Positions 6,386 to 16,040 of a stretch of 64,000 nt of DNA are shown here, one piece after another. The stretch is from assembly GCF_031326345.1 (NCBI RefSeq), contig NZ_CP133671.1:4278001-4342000 (forward strand). Reading direction: 5' to 3'. The stretch's first letter is position 1. Every line of letters begins with the position of its first letter. The position numbers were made by a program, and so were the translations under genes. The notes below the pieces were generated by a model. That model made no database searches, had not been told where the DNA came from, and worked only from the letters and a program-made list of their open reading frames with translations. Origin of the DNA: Aureispira sp. CCB-E (lineage in GTDB: Bacteria; Bacteroidota; Bacteroidia; Chitinophagales; Saprospiraceae).

Positions 6386-9300
6386 ATGAATCAACTTAAA
6401 CAAATCCTCTTTAATTCCATTTCTATTTGTTTACTTCTCGCTGTACTTGGATTTGCGACAGGTCAAGTAATAGAAAACTACGCCCATCAAGCACCCAATG
6501 TAGCTACTTACGCTCAAAATATAGAGCAGGCGTTGCATCAAGCAGAGAAAGAGATTGATGGTTTATTTAATAATGGTTCTTTTCTCTTAAATGCCGTAGA
6601 AGGTTACGTTCTAAGCGATAGTGTTGAGAAATACATCAACAAGCCTTATACCTTTATTATTTACAACGATCAGGATTCTATTGTTTATTGGAACAATAAT
6701 AAGGTGCTTCCCTTTCAATCGGATATACAATATTCCCAAGTTGATACCATTGAAAAGTATAAAATCAACGAATCCATTTTTTTGAGAATTCGGCGACCGT
6801 ATCAATTCCTGATTGATGGCGTCACTTATTATTATAATCTTGAAGGCTTAATTCCACTCTATAGGCACTATTCCATACAAAACGAATATTTGCAAAACTA
6901 CTTTGCGCTAATGCCGAAGGAATTTTCTAATTATATCACGATTAGTGAAGAAGAAACAGACTTCAGCATTAAAGATCGTTTGGGGCGACCAATTATTTAC
7001 ATACAAGCTAGCGAAAGTTATCCCTATCACTGGATTATTATCTTTAGTACTATCTTGTACTTTTTAAGTAGCTTCTCATTTTTGTTAGCCATCCATCTAA
7101 TTGCTCAAAAAATTAGCTTCAAAGGGCACATACTACTCGGTTTAAGTCTTTTTGTCTTTACATTTTTGTTATTTAGGCTTTTCACTATTTTTTATGATTT
7201 TCCCTTATTAGCGCACGAATATGGCATATTTAACGAGCGACTTTCGAATGCAAACAACATTTGGTTTTACTCTTTGGGGGATTTTCTAATTGATAGTGCA
7301 CTACTATTTTGGTTGTCTATCTACATCTCTAAGGTGATTCGTTTGACCGATATCAAAAACTATCGTTTCATTCAACAACTGACCGTTGGTGGATTAGGCT
7401 ATATTGGACTGATAGGTGGCTTGGCAGGTGCTCAATTTGCAATGCGAGATATCGTTATGTCCTCTTTTATTTCATTTGAGTTTAACGACTTTTCTCGCTT
7501 AGATTTATACTCCTTATTGGCATTAACAGGTATGGGAATTATGCTACTGGCTTATTTCTTTTGTACTTACCGATTCTTTACTTTTCTTAAAGAATTTGAA
7601 TTGGGAATACGAACCAATATTGGCTTGTTTTCGAGTGCCTTAGGGATTGTTTTGGTTGTCGCATACATTACTAATGTTCTCCCAATTGATATTGGAGTAT
7701 TTACGATAGCATCTATGATACATGCCATCACTCTGTATTTCTTTGTGCAACGAGAAACAACGTCTTTAGCTTGGATTAGTATTTGGCTCTTCTTATTTTC
7801 AACATTTGCGACCATTGTCATCGAAAATTCTAATACAGATAAAGGTATTTCATTGAGAAAAGATTTTGCCAAAGCCTTGGCGTTTGAGCGAGACATGGAG
7901 ACAGAAGTAACCTTTAAATCTCTTGTTCCCAAAATACTAGATGATGGTTTCTTAAAACTGTTCATGAACAACCCTCTTTCTCCTTCTCCTAGAACTCAGG
8001 CAATAGAATTATTAACTTCACGATACTTAGACAACTACTTTTTTGGTCGTTACGATTACAGTGTTCACATTTACAAAGAGGAAGGACAACCTTATCGAGG
8101 CGAAACTAGAGATTATGAGTCACTAATGAATATCATTAAAAGTAGTCGCAAAACGATCTCAAAGTATTTGCAATTTTATTCTATACCCGATGGACAATAT
8201 GCCTATTATGCCAAATTACCAATTACACAGAATGGTGCTTTATTAGGTATTGTTATTATAGAATTTACTCCCAAAAAAGAGTTTAAAAAATCGAATATTT
8301 ATGTTGAGTTATTAAGTAGAAACAAAGAACGTTTGGAGAGTATTTATGCTCAATTTACTTATGCGGTTTACAAATATGAAGAGCGTGTCTCAACCAATGG
8401 GTCTAATTTTAGGGCGCAACTAGCTTATTCTCTTCCTAGACCTGATCCTGGAGAGTATAAAATGCTCATGATTAAAAGCACCAACGACCAAAAAAATCAT
8501 TTGGTTTATAGTAGCCAATACGACGGTTCTACTATCTCTATCGTTACGGTTCCTAAGCTTAATCTGTTTAAGGTATTCACTATTTTCGCCTATATCTTTT
8601 GTTTTGGTATTTTCTTGTTATTCTTAGGTTATCTTATTAACTATCTTATTTTCAAAGTAACAAATATTAAATTTGCTATTTTAAACTTTGAAAACTCGCT
8701 TCGAGAGCAAATACAACGAGGTATCATTATGGTTACCTTAACGTCCTTTGTTGCTATTGCAATTATTACAATCTCTTATTATAGCGACGAATACGACGAT
8801 TACCACCGATCAAGGTTGTTAAGAAAAATAAGCAGCACGGCTCGAACAGCGGTTTGGCAAATTCACCAAAATCAAGATTCTATTATCAAGCTTCCTGATG
8901 CTAGAAGTTTAGCTGATATACACAAAATTGATGTTAATATTTATGATTTAGGGGGGAATTTAATTACCTCATCCGAAAAGGTTGTTTTTGAACGGCATTT
9001 GATTAGTAGAAAAATGAACCCTATTGCCTTTCAACTCCTGAGAAATGAACAACAAAACTTAGTATCGCGTACAGAGATTATTAATGATTTTGAATACATC
9101 GCAGCCTACATGCCTTTAAAAGATAAAAATGAAATAACCATTGCTTATTTGAATCTACCTTATGATTTAGCTGGCTCCAACAATATTGGTTCTCAAGATG
9201 TTGCAGAATTCTTAGGCGCGTTATTAAACGTCTATGTTATCTTTTTATTAATAGCTGGTGGTGCCGCCTTTTTTATTGCCAACTCTGTTACCAACCCTCT

Positions 9301-10153
9301 TTCTGTCATTGGCGCAAAATTAGATGCAGTTGAACTTGGAAAAAAGAATGAACCGTTGATTTGGAATAACAAGGATGAAATTGGGGAATTGGTTGATCGT
9401 TACAACCATATGATTAAAGAACTGGAAGAGAGTACCAAAAAACTAGCTCGTTCGCAACGAGAAAGCGCTTGGCGAGAGATGGCCAAACAGATTGCCCATG
9501 AAATCAAAAATCCGCTGACTCCCATGAAACTCAACATCCAATTACTAGAACGTGTCGTTAATACCAACCCTGAAAAGGCGCAAAAAATGGTAAAACGAGT
9601 TTCCAATACGCTAATTGAACAAATTGATAGCTTGGCTCACATTGCCTCAGAGTTTTCTAACTTTGCAAAAATGCCTACCGCAAACAATGAGTTCTTAGAT
9701 ATCAATGAACTCGTTCGCAATGCATATAGCTTATTTAAAGAAGAAGAAAATGTACAACTATACTTGGATATGACATCCAAAAAATGTGTTGTTTTTGCTG
9801 ACAAAACACAAATTATGCGTGTTTTAAATAACTTGCTCAAAAACGCTGTACAAGCTATTCCTGACGATCAACCAGGTATTATAAAAGTTCAATTAGCAGC
9901 CACCAGCACTACAGCTATTTTAAAAGTATCTGATAATGGCTGTGGCATTCCCAAAGCTCAAGAAGACGATATTTTTGTCCCCAATTTTACCACTAAAAGC
10001 TCAGGTACAGGCATTGGTTTAGCTATGTCTAAAACGATTGTTGAAATGGCAAAAGGTCAAATTTACTTTGAGTCTGAGGAAGGCAAAGGAACTGACTTTT
10101 TTGTTGAATTACCATTGGCTGTTGAACGAACATCTTCAACTACAGTAGTATAA
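6386..10153 (+). CDS. Large multi-pass sensor histidine kinase with HAMP domain
   Basis: I chose ATG 6386 rather than an in-frame TTG at 6380; the protein is 1255 residues, long for a kinase. A first membrane segment (about 10-28) precedes an extracytoplasmic region of about 180 residues. A block of several membrane helices (about 210-480), a second extracytoplasmic region (about 490-720), two more helices, a third sensor region and a last helix (about 945-964) follow. HAMP is at about 965-1015. The dimerisation and phosphoacceptor box is AHEIKNPLTPMK (His near 1038), and the ATPase has NNLLKNAVQAI, DNGCGIP and SGTGIGLAMSK. No response regulator lies next to it, and it converges on the CpeT-like gene only 9 bp away. 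It should autophosphorylate in response to an unknown envelope signal. NtrY-like kinases are the nearest kind by motif. Confidence 0.88.
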   Translation: MNQLKQILFNSISICLLLAVLGFATGQVIENYAHQAPNVATYAQNIEQALHQAEKEIDGLFNNGSFLLNAVEGYVLSDSVEKYINKPYTFIIYNDQDSIVYWNNNKVLPFQSDIQYSQVDTIEKYKINESIFLRIRRPYQFLIDGVTYYYNLEGLIPLYRHYSIQNEYLQNYFALMPKEFSNYITISEEETDFSIKDRLGRPIIYIQASESYPYHWIIIFSTILYFLSSFSFLLAIHLIAQKISFKGHILLGLSLFVFTFLLFRLFTIFYDFPLLAHEYGIFNERLSNANNIWFYSLGDFLIDSALLFWLSIYISKVIRLTDIKNYRFIQQLTVGGLGYIGLIGGLAGAQFAMRDIVMSSFISFEFNDFSRLDLYSLLALTGMGIMLLAYFFCTYRFFTFLKEFELGIRTNIGLFSSALGIVLVVAYITNVLPIDIGVFTIASMIHAITLYFFVQRETTSLAWISIWLFLFSTFATIVIENSNTDKGISLRKDFAKALAFERDMETEVTFKSLVPKILDDGFLKLFMNNPLSPSPRTQAIELLTSRYLDNYFFGRYDYSVHIYKEEGQPYRGETRDYESLMNIIKSSRKTISKYLQFYSIPDGQYAYYAKLPITQNGALLGIVIIEFTPKKEFKKSNIYVELLSRNKERLESIYAQFTYAVYKYEERVSTNGSNFRAQLAYSLPRPDPGEYKMLMIKSTNDQKNHLVYSSQYDGSTISIVTVPKLNLFKVFTIFAYIFCFGIFLLFLGYLINYLIFKVTNIKFAILNFENSLREQIQRGIIMVTLTSFVAIAIITISYYSDEYDDYHRSRLLRKISSTARTAVWQIHQNQDSIIKLPDARSLADIHKIDVNIYDLGGNLITSSEKVVFERHLISRKMNPIAFQLLRNEQQNLVSRTEIINDFEYIAAYMPLKDKNEITIAYLNLPYDLAGSNNIGSQDVAEFLGALLNVYVIFLLIAGGAAFFIANSVTNPLSVIGAKLDAVELGKKNEPLIWNNKDEIGELVDRYNHMIKELEESTKKLARSQRESAWREMAKQIAHEIKNPLTPMKLNIQLLERVVNTNPEKAQKMVKRVSNTLIEQIDSLAHIASEFSNFAKMPTANNEFLDINELVRNAYSLFKEEENVQLYLDMTSKKCVVFADKTQIMRVLNNLLKNAVQAIPDDQPGIIKVQLAATSTTAILKVSDNGCGIPKAQEDDIFVPNFTTKSSGTGIGLAMSKTIVEMAKGQIYFESEEGKGTDFFVELPLAVERTSSTTVV

Positions 10154-10162
10154 TTTCCTCGA

Positions 10163-10855
10163 TTACTTTTTGTTGTTATAATGAAAATAAGCATCGCCAA
10201 ATGAATCATAAACTATCTTTCCTTCTTTCTTTTTATAATGATTGGTTTTAACATTAAACCCATCTGAGGCAATATGGTAGGTGTTAGAAGTAATTTGCAC
10301 TGCTCCTCCTTCATGGTTTATGATACAAGTATCTGTCTGTCCTCTAAACTCTAATTGTCCAATTTTCTTAAAAATAATATCACAATCACCTAACTCTAAA
10401 TTTTTGAATTCTACCTCTGCCAAAATTTCAGGATTTATATCTGCACTCTTATAATCTTCTTGAGAAGTGTATTGTTGGGCAACAAATGAATCTCTTGTGA
10501 TTTTACTAAATTTCAAAAAGCCAACACTCAGTGGCTCTTCTGGAAATGAGGACATATACATCTTTTGATACAGCCAATAACCATCTTTGTCTCGGTCTCC
10601 GAACTGCTTGCTAAATACCATTAAACTATCTCCTGACTTGAGGCGTAGGGCTTCCGTTCTAGATGGTAGATATAACGTAAACAAGCCTTCTTGCATTAAA
10701 ATCAAACGTTCAAGACTAGTTTTAGACATCAAGTAAGTTTCCTTATTTTCAGTAGAGAGTTTTGATGCATTGGACAAAGATCTTCCTTTTTGACAAGCGA
10801 TTAGAGAACAACAGAGTATTCCCAAAAGCACCTTTTTGAGGTTGCATTTTTTCAT
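10163..10855 (-). CDS. CpeT/CpcT-like lipoprotein
   Basis: The 230-residue protein has a lipoprotein signal ending LIAC with Cys21. The body resembles the CpeT/CpcT family (DUF1001): a QEGLFTLYLPS start, WLYQKMYMSSFPEEPLSVGFLKF where cyanobacterial members have PYRQRLYxxxP, then LGDCDIIFKKIGQLEFRGQT and a GGAVQITSNTYHIASDGFNVKTNHY close. In cyanobacteria the family attaches bilins to phycobiliproteins. Bacteroidota homologues have no phycobilisomes and no known role, so lyase activity should not be assumed. The family call rests on pattern and order of conserved positions, so it is moderate. The gene is convergent with the histidine kinase and has its own upstream region of 229 bp. Confidence 0.6.
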   Translation of the reverse strand: MKKCNLKKVLLGILCCSLIACQKGRSLSNASKLSTENKETYLMSKTSLERLILMQEGLFTLYLPSRTEALRLKSGDSLMVFSKQFGDRDKDGYWLYQKMYMSSFPEEPLSVGFLKFSKITRDSFVAQQYTSQEDYKSADINPEILAEVEFKNLELGDCDIIFKKIGQLEFRGQTDTCIINHEGGAVQITSNTYHIASDGFNVKTNHYKKKEGKIVYDSFGDAYFHYNNKK

Positions 10856-11084
10856 ATATTACTTTATTTAGAATTGAATGGGGAGGTAATATCTATTTAT
10901 TTTCAATTCTATGAATATAGGAAAAATACACCTATTATTACCTATATGCTTTGTTTTTAAAGAAAAATTTTCACATAAAAAAAGCAACAATAATAAAATA
11001 TAATATCAATTATAATTGAAAATCGAAATTTAATTCCACAAAACACAACAAAAAACAAATCACTCACATAGATTTCATAAATGA

Positions 11085-12449
11085 TTATTCTTTAATCCTA
11101 GTAAATATGTTATGAACTTTATCACTAATAAAATAAAAGGCAGGCAATGTAACCAACCAAGCAACTCGGCTTTGATAACGATGAAAAACACCTGAAGAGG
11201 CAGCAGCAATAAAAGCATTTAACAATAATGCAAAAAGAATAAATAAGGCGATTGCTTTTTGATATTTTGAATATCCTGAATTCCACAACATAACTAAAAT
11301 TACTATCATAGATAACATTAGTAAACCATGTTGAATCGCATTTCGATTCTCAATAGAACTCTCGTTATAAGAGCGCTTCAGTTGTCTACTGTGTTTTGCC
11401 GCTAATGTATAAGTTGGGAAATAGGTATTGATTACATTTGCATTAACACCATACAGTTCAGAATGAGGGCTTCTTTCATAAGAAAAGAACTGCATAAGGG
11501 TTGTTTCCATCGTTTTGATAAGGTATTTTTTTAAATATTTGGGTGTTGTCAATATATTTTTAACAAGTTTTCCGTAAAAGGCTTCATTTTCTTTTGTCCA
11601 ACCTCCCGTTTGGTAAAGATAACTTTCGCCTGACCACAAAAAATGAGCTCCTAAACCTAAGCTCGTCACATTATCATACAGTTGGTTTAATTTCTCTATA
11701 TCACGATTTTCTTTCAAATAACTTTGAGCAATTCCAAAATCACACAACCGTGCAAAAAGAAAGATTTGCCCGCCTTTGGTTGCTTGAAAAGCTCCTCCTT
11801 TGCTATAGTGCAAGGTACACACCAACAAATGAGTTATAACTACCAATCCTCCAAGCCATGCTATTTTTCGATAGCCTATGCCACAACTTTTTAAGAACAA
11901 ACGCACCTTTTTTACCAGCATCAAAAGACTCAAACCTATAATCAAACCAATATTTAGTATTAAGTGCGCATTGTGCATTGCTGTTGCCATCATAAACAAG
12001 ATGACGCTTAAGATAGTGGCACTTTTTGACATTTTTTTGCCAAACAAAAGCAAGCACAAGCTTAGAATAACAATAGGTGTAAAGGTATCAGGCATCAACA
12101 TACTCACGTGAAAAGCAACCGCTGTCGTCTGTCCCACCACTAAAATATAAAGCAAGGTATATTTTTGCCAATTAAAACAGGTAAAAAGATGCTTAAACGC
12201 TAAAGACAAGGTCATTGTAATTAACATTCCTTGTGCGATAACGACCAACCAAGGCGATTCGTAGAGACTGATATGCCTTATAAAACCTCCATACAACCAA
12301 ACCCTAGCATATCCTATTTCATTGGTAAAACCTGTCATTATATACCCATTGGTATCGGGAAACATAAACGGAAAACCATTGTAAAAAGCAGGTACACAGA
12401 GCACTAAAGCACCTAAGGTTATACAGAGTATTTTTTGAAGTAAAGTCAT
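11085..12449 (-). CDS. Polytopic membrane protein, GT-C-like, paralogue 3 of 3
   Basis: The 454-residue protein has about ten hydrophobic segments and is clearly homologous to 12463-13869 and 16037-17416. Shared blocks are FYNGFPFxFPDTxxY right after the first membrane helix, GFIRHISL, SMLMPDxFTPIVIL, AMHNxHLxxN, LHYSKGGxFxATxGG, FLFARLCDFGI, GGWTxExEAxYGxLVKxILTTPKYLKKY and a final RYQSRVAWLxTLPAF. An acidic residue in the first external loop is the hallmark of GT-C glycosyltransferases, which use polyprenyl-phosphate sugars, so the PDT motif makes that fold a reasonable guess. No family name can be assigned from sight. It is the last gene of the leftward cassette, 13 bp after its nearest paralogue. 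Confidence 0.75.
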   Translation of the reverse strand: MTLLQKILCITLGALVLCVPAFYNGFPFMFPDTNGYIMTGFTNEIGYARVWLYGGFIRHISLYESPWLVVIAQGMLITMTLSLAFKHLFTCFNWQKYTLLYILVVGQTTAVAFHVSMLMPDTFTPIVILSLCLLLFGKKMSKSATILSVILFMMATAMHNAHLILNIGLIIGLSLLMLVKKVRLFLKSCGIGYRKIAWLGGLVVITHLLVCTLHYSKGGAFQATKGGQIFLFARLCDFGIAQSYLKENRDIEKLNQLYDNVTSLGLGAHFLWSGESYLYQTGGWTKENEAFYGKLVKNILTTPKYLKKYLIKTMETTLMQFFSYERSPHSELYGVNANVINTYFPTYTLAAKHSRQLKRSYNESSIENRNAIQHGLLMLSMIVILVMLWNSGYSKYQKAIALFILFALLLNAFIAAASSGVFHRYQSRVAWLVTLPAFYFISDKVHNIFTRIKE

Positions 12450-12462
12450 CTACTTAATTTTT

Positions 12463-13869
12463 CTACGATGCATCTTTTTCAATGGTAGTATCTTTGCTTA
12501 TAGATAGCATTTTACCAAATGTTTCTATCTTAGCACAAAGATACCAAAAAGCAGGTAAGGTAAGCAACCAAGCTACTCGACTTTGATAACGATCATACAC
12601 TCCTGAGGTAGCTCCTGCGATAAAGGCATTAACGAACAAACCTAATACAATAAAAACGGTAAGAGCTTTTTGTTGTTTTGAATATTTCTTATCCCAAAAC
12701 AACAATACTAATAAAATCATCGCAATTGCGATTACAAATTGTTGAACTGCATTCTGACGTTCAATGAATGTATTACTATATGTTTTTTTAAACTGTCGGC
12801 TGTGTACAGCTGCTAAATCATAAGTTTCAAAATATGTCTTAATCAAACCACTATCCTTCACTTTATTTCGCATTTCGGATAGAGGATCAACTTCATAATA
12901 AAAAAACTGCATGAACATTGCCTCTGTAGACTTTATGATGTACTTCTTTAAATACTTGGGTGTTGTCAATATATCTTTAACCAGTTCCCCATAGTACGCT
13001 TCTCCTTCTTTTGTCCACCCTCCTGATTTATACAAGTAGCTTTGCCACATCCACAAAAAACCTCTACCTAATTTTAAAGTTTGAACATGCGAACAAATAG
13101 CATCCTCTGAATCTTTGCAATGCTCTTCTAAATAACTTTGCGCAATTCCAAAATCACACAATCGAGCAAAAAGAAATATTGTACCTCCTCGTGTTGCTTT
13201 AAATTCCCCACCTTTGCTATAATGCAACGTGCAAACACTTAGATGCGTAAAGAATATAAGCCCAATCAACAGTACTAATTTTCTCCCATTGACACCCCAG
13301 CTATTCCACTGTACGCGCCAAGGTTTAACGAGCATGGTCAAACCAATTAAAATTAATATTCCCAAATTTAATACTAAGTGCGAATTGTGCATTGCTGTTG
13401 CTCCTACAAACAAGAAAACAGTAAGGATTTTATCTCTTTGCGATAATTCCTTTCCCAAAAGCAATAGACCAAAGCTCAATATAACTATCGGTGTAAATAT
13501 GTCGGGCATCAACATGCTCACATGAAAAGAAATGGCTGTCGTCAAACCTGCAAGTATTACATATACTATCGCGAACTCTCTCTTGTATTTATGCCTAAAA
13601 AAATATTTAAACAACAAGTAAATTGTTCCAGTAATAAGCAGACCTTGAGCAAAAACAACGAACCATAAAGTCTCCCATAAGCTTACATGCCTAATAAAAC
13701 CTGCATATAACCAAGCACGAGCATCTCCGATTTTATTCTCAAATCCTGATGTTAAGTACCCTGTGGTATCTGGAAATCTAAAAGGAAAACCATTGTAAAA
13801 AGCGGGAATACATAAAACCAATACAGCTACTAAAAGGTAACTAATTTTCTCTAGACGAGTCCATTTCAT
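12463..13869 (-). CDS. Polytopic membrane protein, GT-C-like, paralogue 2 of 3
   Basis: The 468-residue protein begins MKWTRLEKISYLLVAVLV and carries the same conserved blocks as its two paralogues: FPFRFPDTTGYL, RHVSLWETLW, SMLMPDIFTPIVIL, AMHNSHLVLN, ATRGGTIFLFARLCDFGIAQSYLEEHC, KEGEAYYGELVKDILTTPKYLKKYI and GVYDRYQSRVAWLLTLPAFW. Like the copy at 16037-17416 it has an extra Cys-containing loop after EEHC (CKDSEDAICSH) that the 11085-12449 copy lacks. It lies 161 bp after the GT2 gene and 13 bp before the next paralogue, so the last two are surely co-transcribed. The most likely role is glycosyl transfer to a lipid or surface glycan at the outer face of the inner membrane; this is inference. 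Confidence 0.75.
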   Translation of the reverse strand: MKWTRLEKISYLLVAVLVLCIPAFYNGFPFRFPDTTGYLTSGFENKIGDARAWLYAGFIRHVSLWETLWFVVFAQGLLITGTIYLLFKYFFRHKYKREFAIVYVILAGLTTAISFHVSMLMPDIFTPIVILSFGLLLLGKELSQRDKILTVFLFVGATAMHNSHLVLNLGILILIGLTMLVKPWRVQWNSWGVNGRKLVLLIGLIFFTHLSVCTLHYSKGGEFKATRGGTIFLFARLCDFGIAQSYLEEHCKDSEDAICSHVQTLKLGRGFLWMWQSYLYKSGGWTKEGEAYYGELVKDILTTPKYLKKYIIKSTEAMFMQFFYYEVDPLSEMRNKVKDSGLIKTYFETYDLAAVHSRQFKKTYSNTFIERQNAVQQFVIAIAMILLVLLFWDKKYSKQQKALTVFIVLGLFVNAFIAGATSGVYDRYQSRVAWLLTLPAFWYLCAKIETFGKMLSISKDTTIEKDAS

Positions 13870-14030
13870 GGGTGATAATTACAAAGTACATTCTAACAGA
13901 AGTTTTAATTGTTATTAGAGTATTTTTGATAAAATTCAAGAACGCTCATATTTGATGACAGAATCAAGAAATTTCACAAAAAATACTCGTTTGAAAATTT
14001 ATGCTATTCTGCACTAGATTGAAGGATAAA

Positions 14031-15191
14031 TTACTTTGTTTTTTTTAGTTCTAATATGCTAATTAAAAAGCTACTTTGAGCAATTTGAATCCCTCCAATT
14101 AAGAAGAAGATAGATGGAATTACAGTACGTAGAGTTTCTCTTGGTTTTAAATCACCATAATCCACAGATTGCCAAGAAAGCCACGCTGCAATGACCAAAG
14201 CAATTCCTAAAAGAATAAAACAACCGCCTAAAATCAACCCCTTCTCTAAAGAGAACTTGTTTTTGTAATAATTATACAGTTTGTTGGGAGGAAGCAATCC
14301 GTTCATGCTAGCATATATTCTAGAGAACACGAAGAAAAACATCAACTGAAAACCTATAAAAATACTAGTTGCACTGTATGCTAAAGTGTGTATATCCAAT
14401 TCAATCCCCAATATGTGTAAAGGTTGCAACAATAACATTATCGTCAACACTGTTCCCAATAAAAACAGCACTATCCCAGGATATAAAAACAACCATGCAG
14501 GGCTATATAATAGCAAAAATCTTAAATGGCGCCATCCATCTGTCCATGTATTCAAATGAGGAGGACGATCTCTTCCATCTTTAGACAAAGTTGTTGGAAC
14601 TTCTGCAATTTTAAAATCATTTAAGATAGACTTCACCACCATCTCTGACGCAAACTCCATTCCTGGACATTCCAAATTAATAGATAACATTCTCTCCCTA
14701 TTAAAGCCTCTCAAACCGCAGTGAAAATCGCCAATAGAAGTATTAAAAAACAAGCGCCCAATAAATGACAATACAGGGTTGCCCAAGTACTTGTGCAAAA
14801 ATGGCATGGCTCCTTTTTCAATCCCTCCCTTAAAACGATTGCCCATTACTAAGTCATTCCCCTCTCGCAGTTTTTCGACATAAGGCATTAGTCTTGAAAA
14901 ATCATAGCTATCGTCTGAATCCCCCATAATCACATACTTACCCTTCGCTGCTTTTATTCCTCCAATTAAAGCACTACCGTAGCCCTTTTGGGGAATGTTA
15001 ATTACGCGAGCTCCTAGAGATTCCGCAATTTCAATCGAACGATCTGTACTTCCATTATCTCCTATAACAATCTCTCCTCTTATATTATTTTCTTCTAAGT
15101 ATTTTTTTGCTTTTTTTATACAAGTTCCTAGCGTAAGTTCTTCATTCAAGCAAGGCATTAGAATTGTCAATTCTAAAAGTTCATCAGACAT
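14031..15191 (-). CDS. GT2 glycosyltransferase, polyprenyl-phosphate sugar synthase type
   Basis: ATG 15191 is preferred over an in-frame TTG at 15200, giving 386 residues. Residues 8-215 form a GT-A domain: TILMPCLNEE, GDNGSTD (44-50), the DxD-type motif MGDSDDSYD (89-97), then DFHCGLRGFNRE and GMEFASEMV. Four membrane segments follow (about 228-256, 262-290, 318-345 and 355-378). This architecture matches DPM1/DPG-synthase-like enzymes that move a sugar from a nucleotide donor to polyprenyl phosphate. The neighbouring GT-C-like proteins are the type of enzyme that would consume such a lipid-linked sugar, which supports a joint role. The sugar is unknown. Confidence 0.88.
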   Translation of the reverse strand: MSDELLELTILMPCLNEELTLGTCIKKAKKYLEENNIRGEIVIGDNGSTDRSIEIAESLGARVINIPQKGYGSALIGGIKAAKGKYVIMGDSDDSYDFSRLMPYVEKLREGNDLVMGNRFKGGIEKGAMPFLHKYLGNPVLSFIGRLFFNTSIGDFHCGLRGFNRERMLSINLECPGMEFASEMVVKSILNDFKIAEVPTTLSKDGRDRPPHLNTWTDGWRHLRFLLLYSPAWLFLYPGIVLFLLGTVLTIMLLLQPLHILGIELDIHTLAYSATSIFIGFQLMFFFVFSRIYASMNGLLPPNKLYNYYKNKFSLEKGLILGGCFILLGIALVIAAWLSWQSVDYGDLKPRETLRTVIPSIFFLIGGIQIAQSSFLISILELKKTK

Positions 15192-15359
15192 CGAGTTCAA
15201 GTTTTTATGATTAATTTTTTATCATTAATTTATCGAAAGTTCTGTGCAAACAGCCAACAAACTAACGTATTTTTAAACAAGTCACTATTATAGTTAAAAG
15301 ACAAGTCGGTATAGCAAAACAATAATAGCTATTTTTTATATAAATAGTAGCATAAATGA

Positions 15360-16040
15360 CTAGGCACTTTTCAGAATAGAAATGTATTGCAACTTCCCTG
15401 GACAAATTAGATTAAAAAGAAAATTATGTTCATACAGAGGTATTGGGCAGATTTGTTTTAATTCTTTCACACCTCCTAACTGGTTCAATACATCTTGATA
15501 TGTTTCTTTTGAAAAATATCGATCGGGTACAGAAACGCCATATCCCCAATTTCCAATAAAATCCATTAAACGTAATGTTTGCCGAGAAACCATTCCATAT
15601 TCGAAATGATCTTTGACAACTATGTATTTTGCCACCCTGCAAGCTTCTTTTAAGATAACATCCGCAAACTCAAAATCGTGATGCAGCACATCACACAAAA
15701 TAGCCACGTCAAATTTTTTATCTTCAAAAGGCATTGTTCGTCCATCAAAACTGACATATTTTTCCCACTTTTCTTCTCCCTTGTATTGCTCAGGAAGCGG
15801 ATAGGTATCCAAACATATCGCATTGATATTTTCCCTGCTATTCATCAAGTTTTCAGCAATAGACATATCGCCACAACCAATATCTAACAAAGAAATTTCA
15901 TCTAAATTTAATTCATCTAATAATCCTATAAAAAGATTAGACAAATAATTAATTCTATTATTGTGAGATAATTTCTGGTGTGACTTTATAATCGTTTTTT
16001 CTAAATTACTTTTAGTTTTTTTAGCAATTGGTGAACTCAT
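15360..16040 (-). CDS. Class I SAM-dependent methyltransferase
   Basis: The 226-residue protein has the SAM motif I LLDIGCGDMS (51-60), an acidic motif II region (INAICLDTYPLP) and VAILCDVLHHDFEFADVILKEACRV, as in methyltransferase type 11 proteins. Its start codon overlaps the stop codon of the upstream GT-C-like gene by 4 nt (ATGA), which indicates translational coupling. The context of glycosyltransferases suggests methylation of a sugar or lipid carrier, but no substrate is evident. There is a gap of 168 bp to the GT2 gene. Confidence 0.85.
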   Translation of the reverse strand: MSSPIAKKTKSNLEKTIIKSHQKLSHNNRINYLSNLFIGLLDELNLDEISLLDIGCGDMSIAENLMNSRENINAICLDTYPLPEQYKGEEKWEKYVSFDGRTMPFEDKKFDVAILCDVLHHDFEFADVILKEACRVAKYIVVKDHFEYGMVSRQTLRLMDFIGNWGYGVSVPDRYFSKETYQDVLNQLGGVKELKQICPIPLYEHNFLFNLICPGKLQYISILKSA

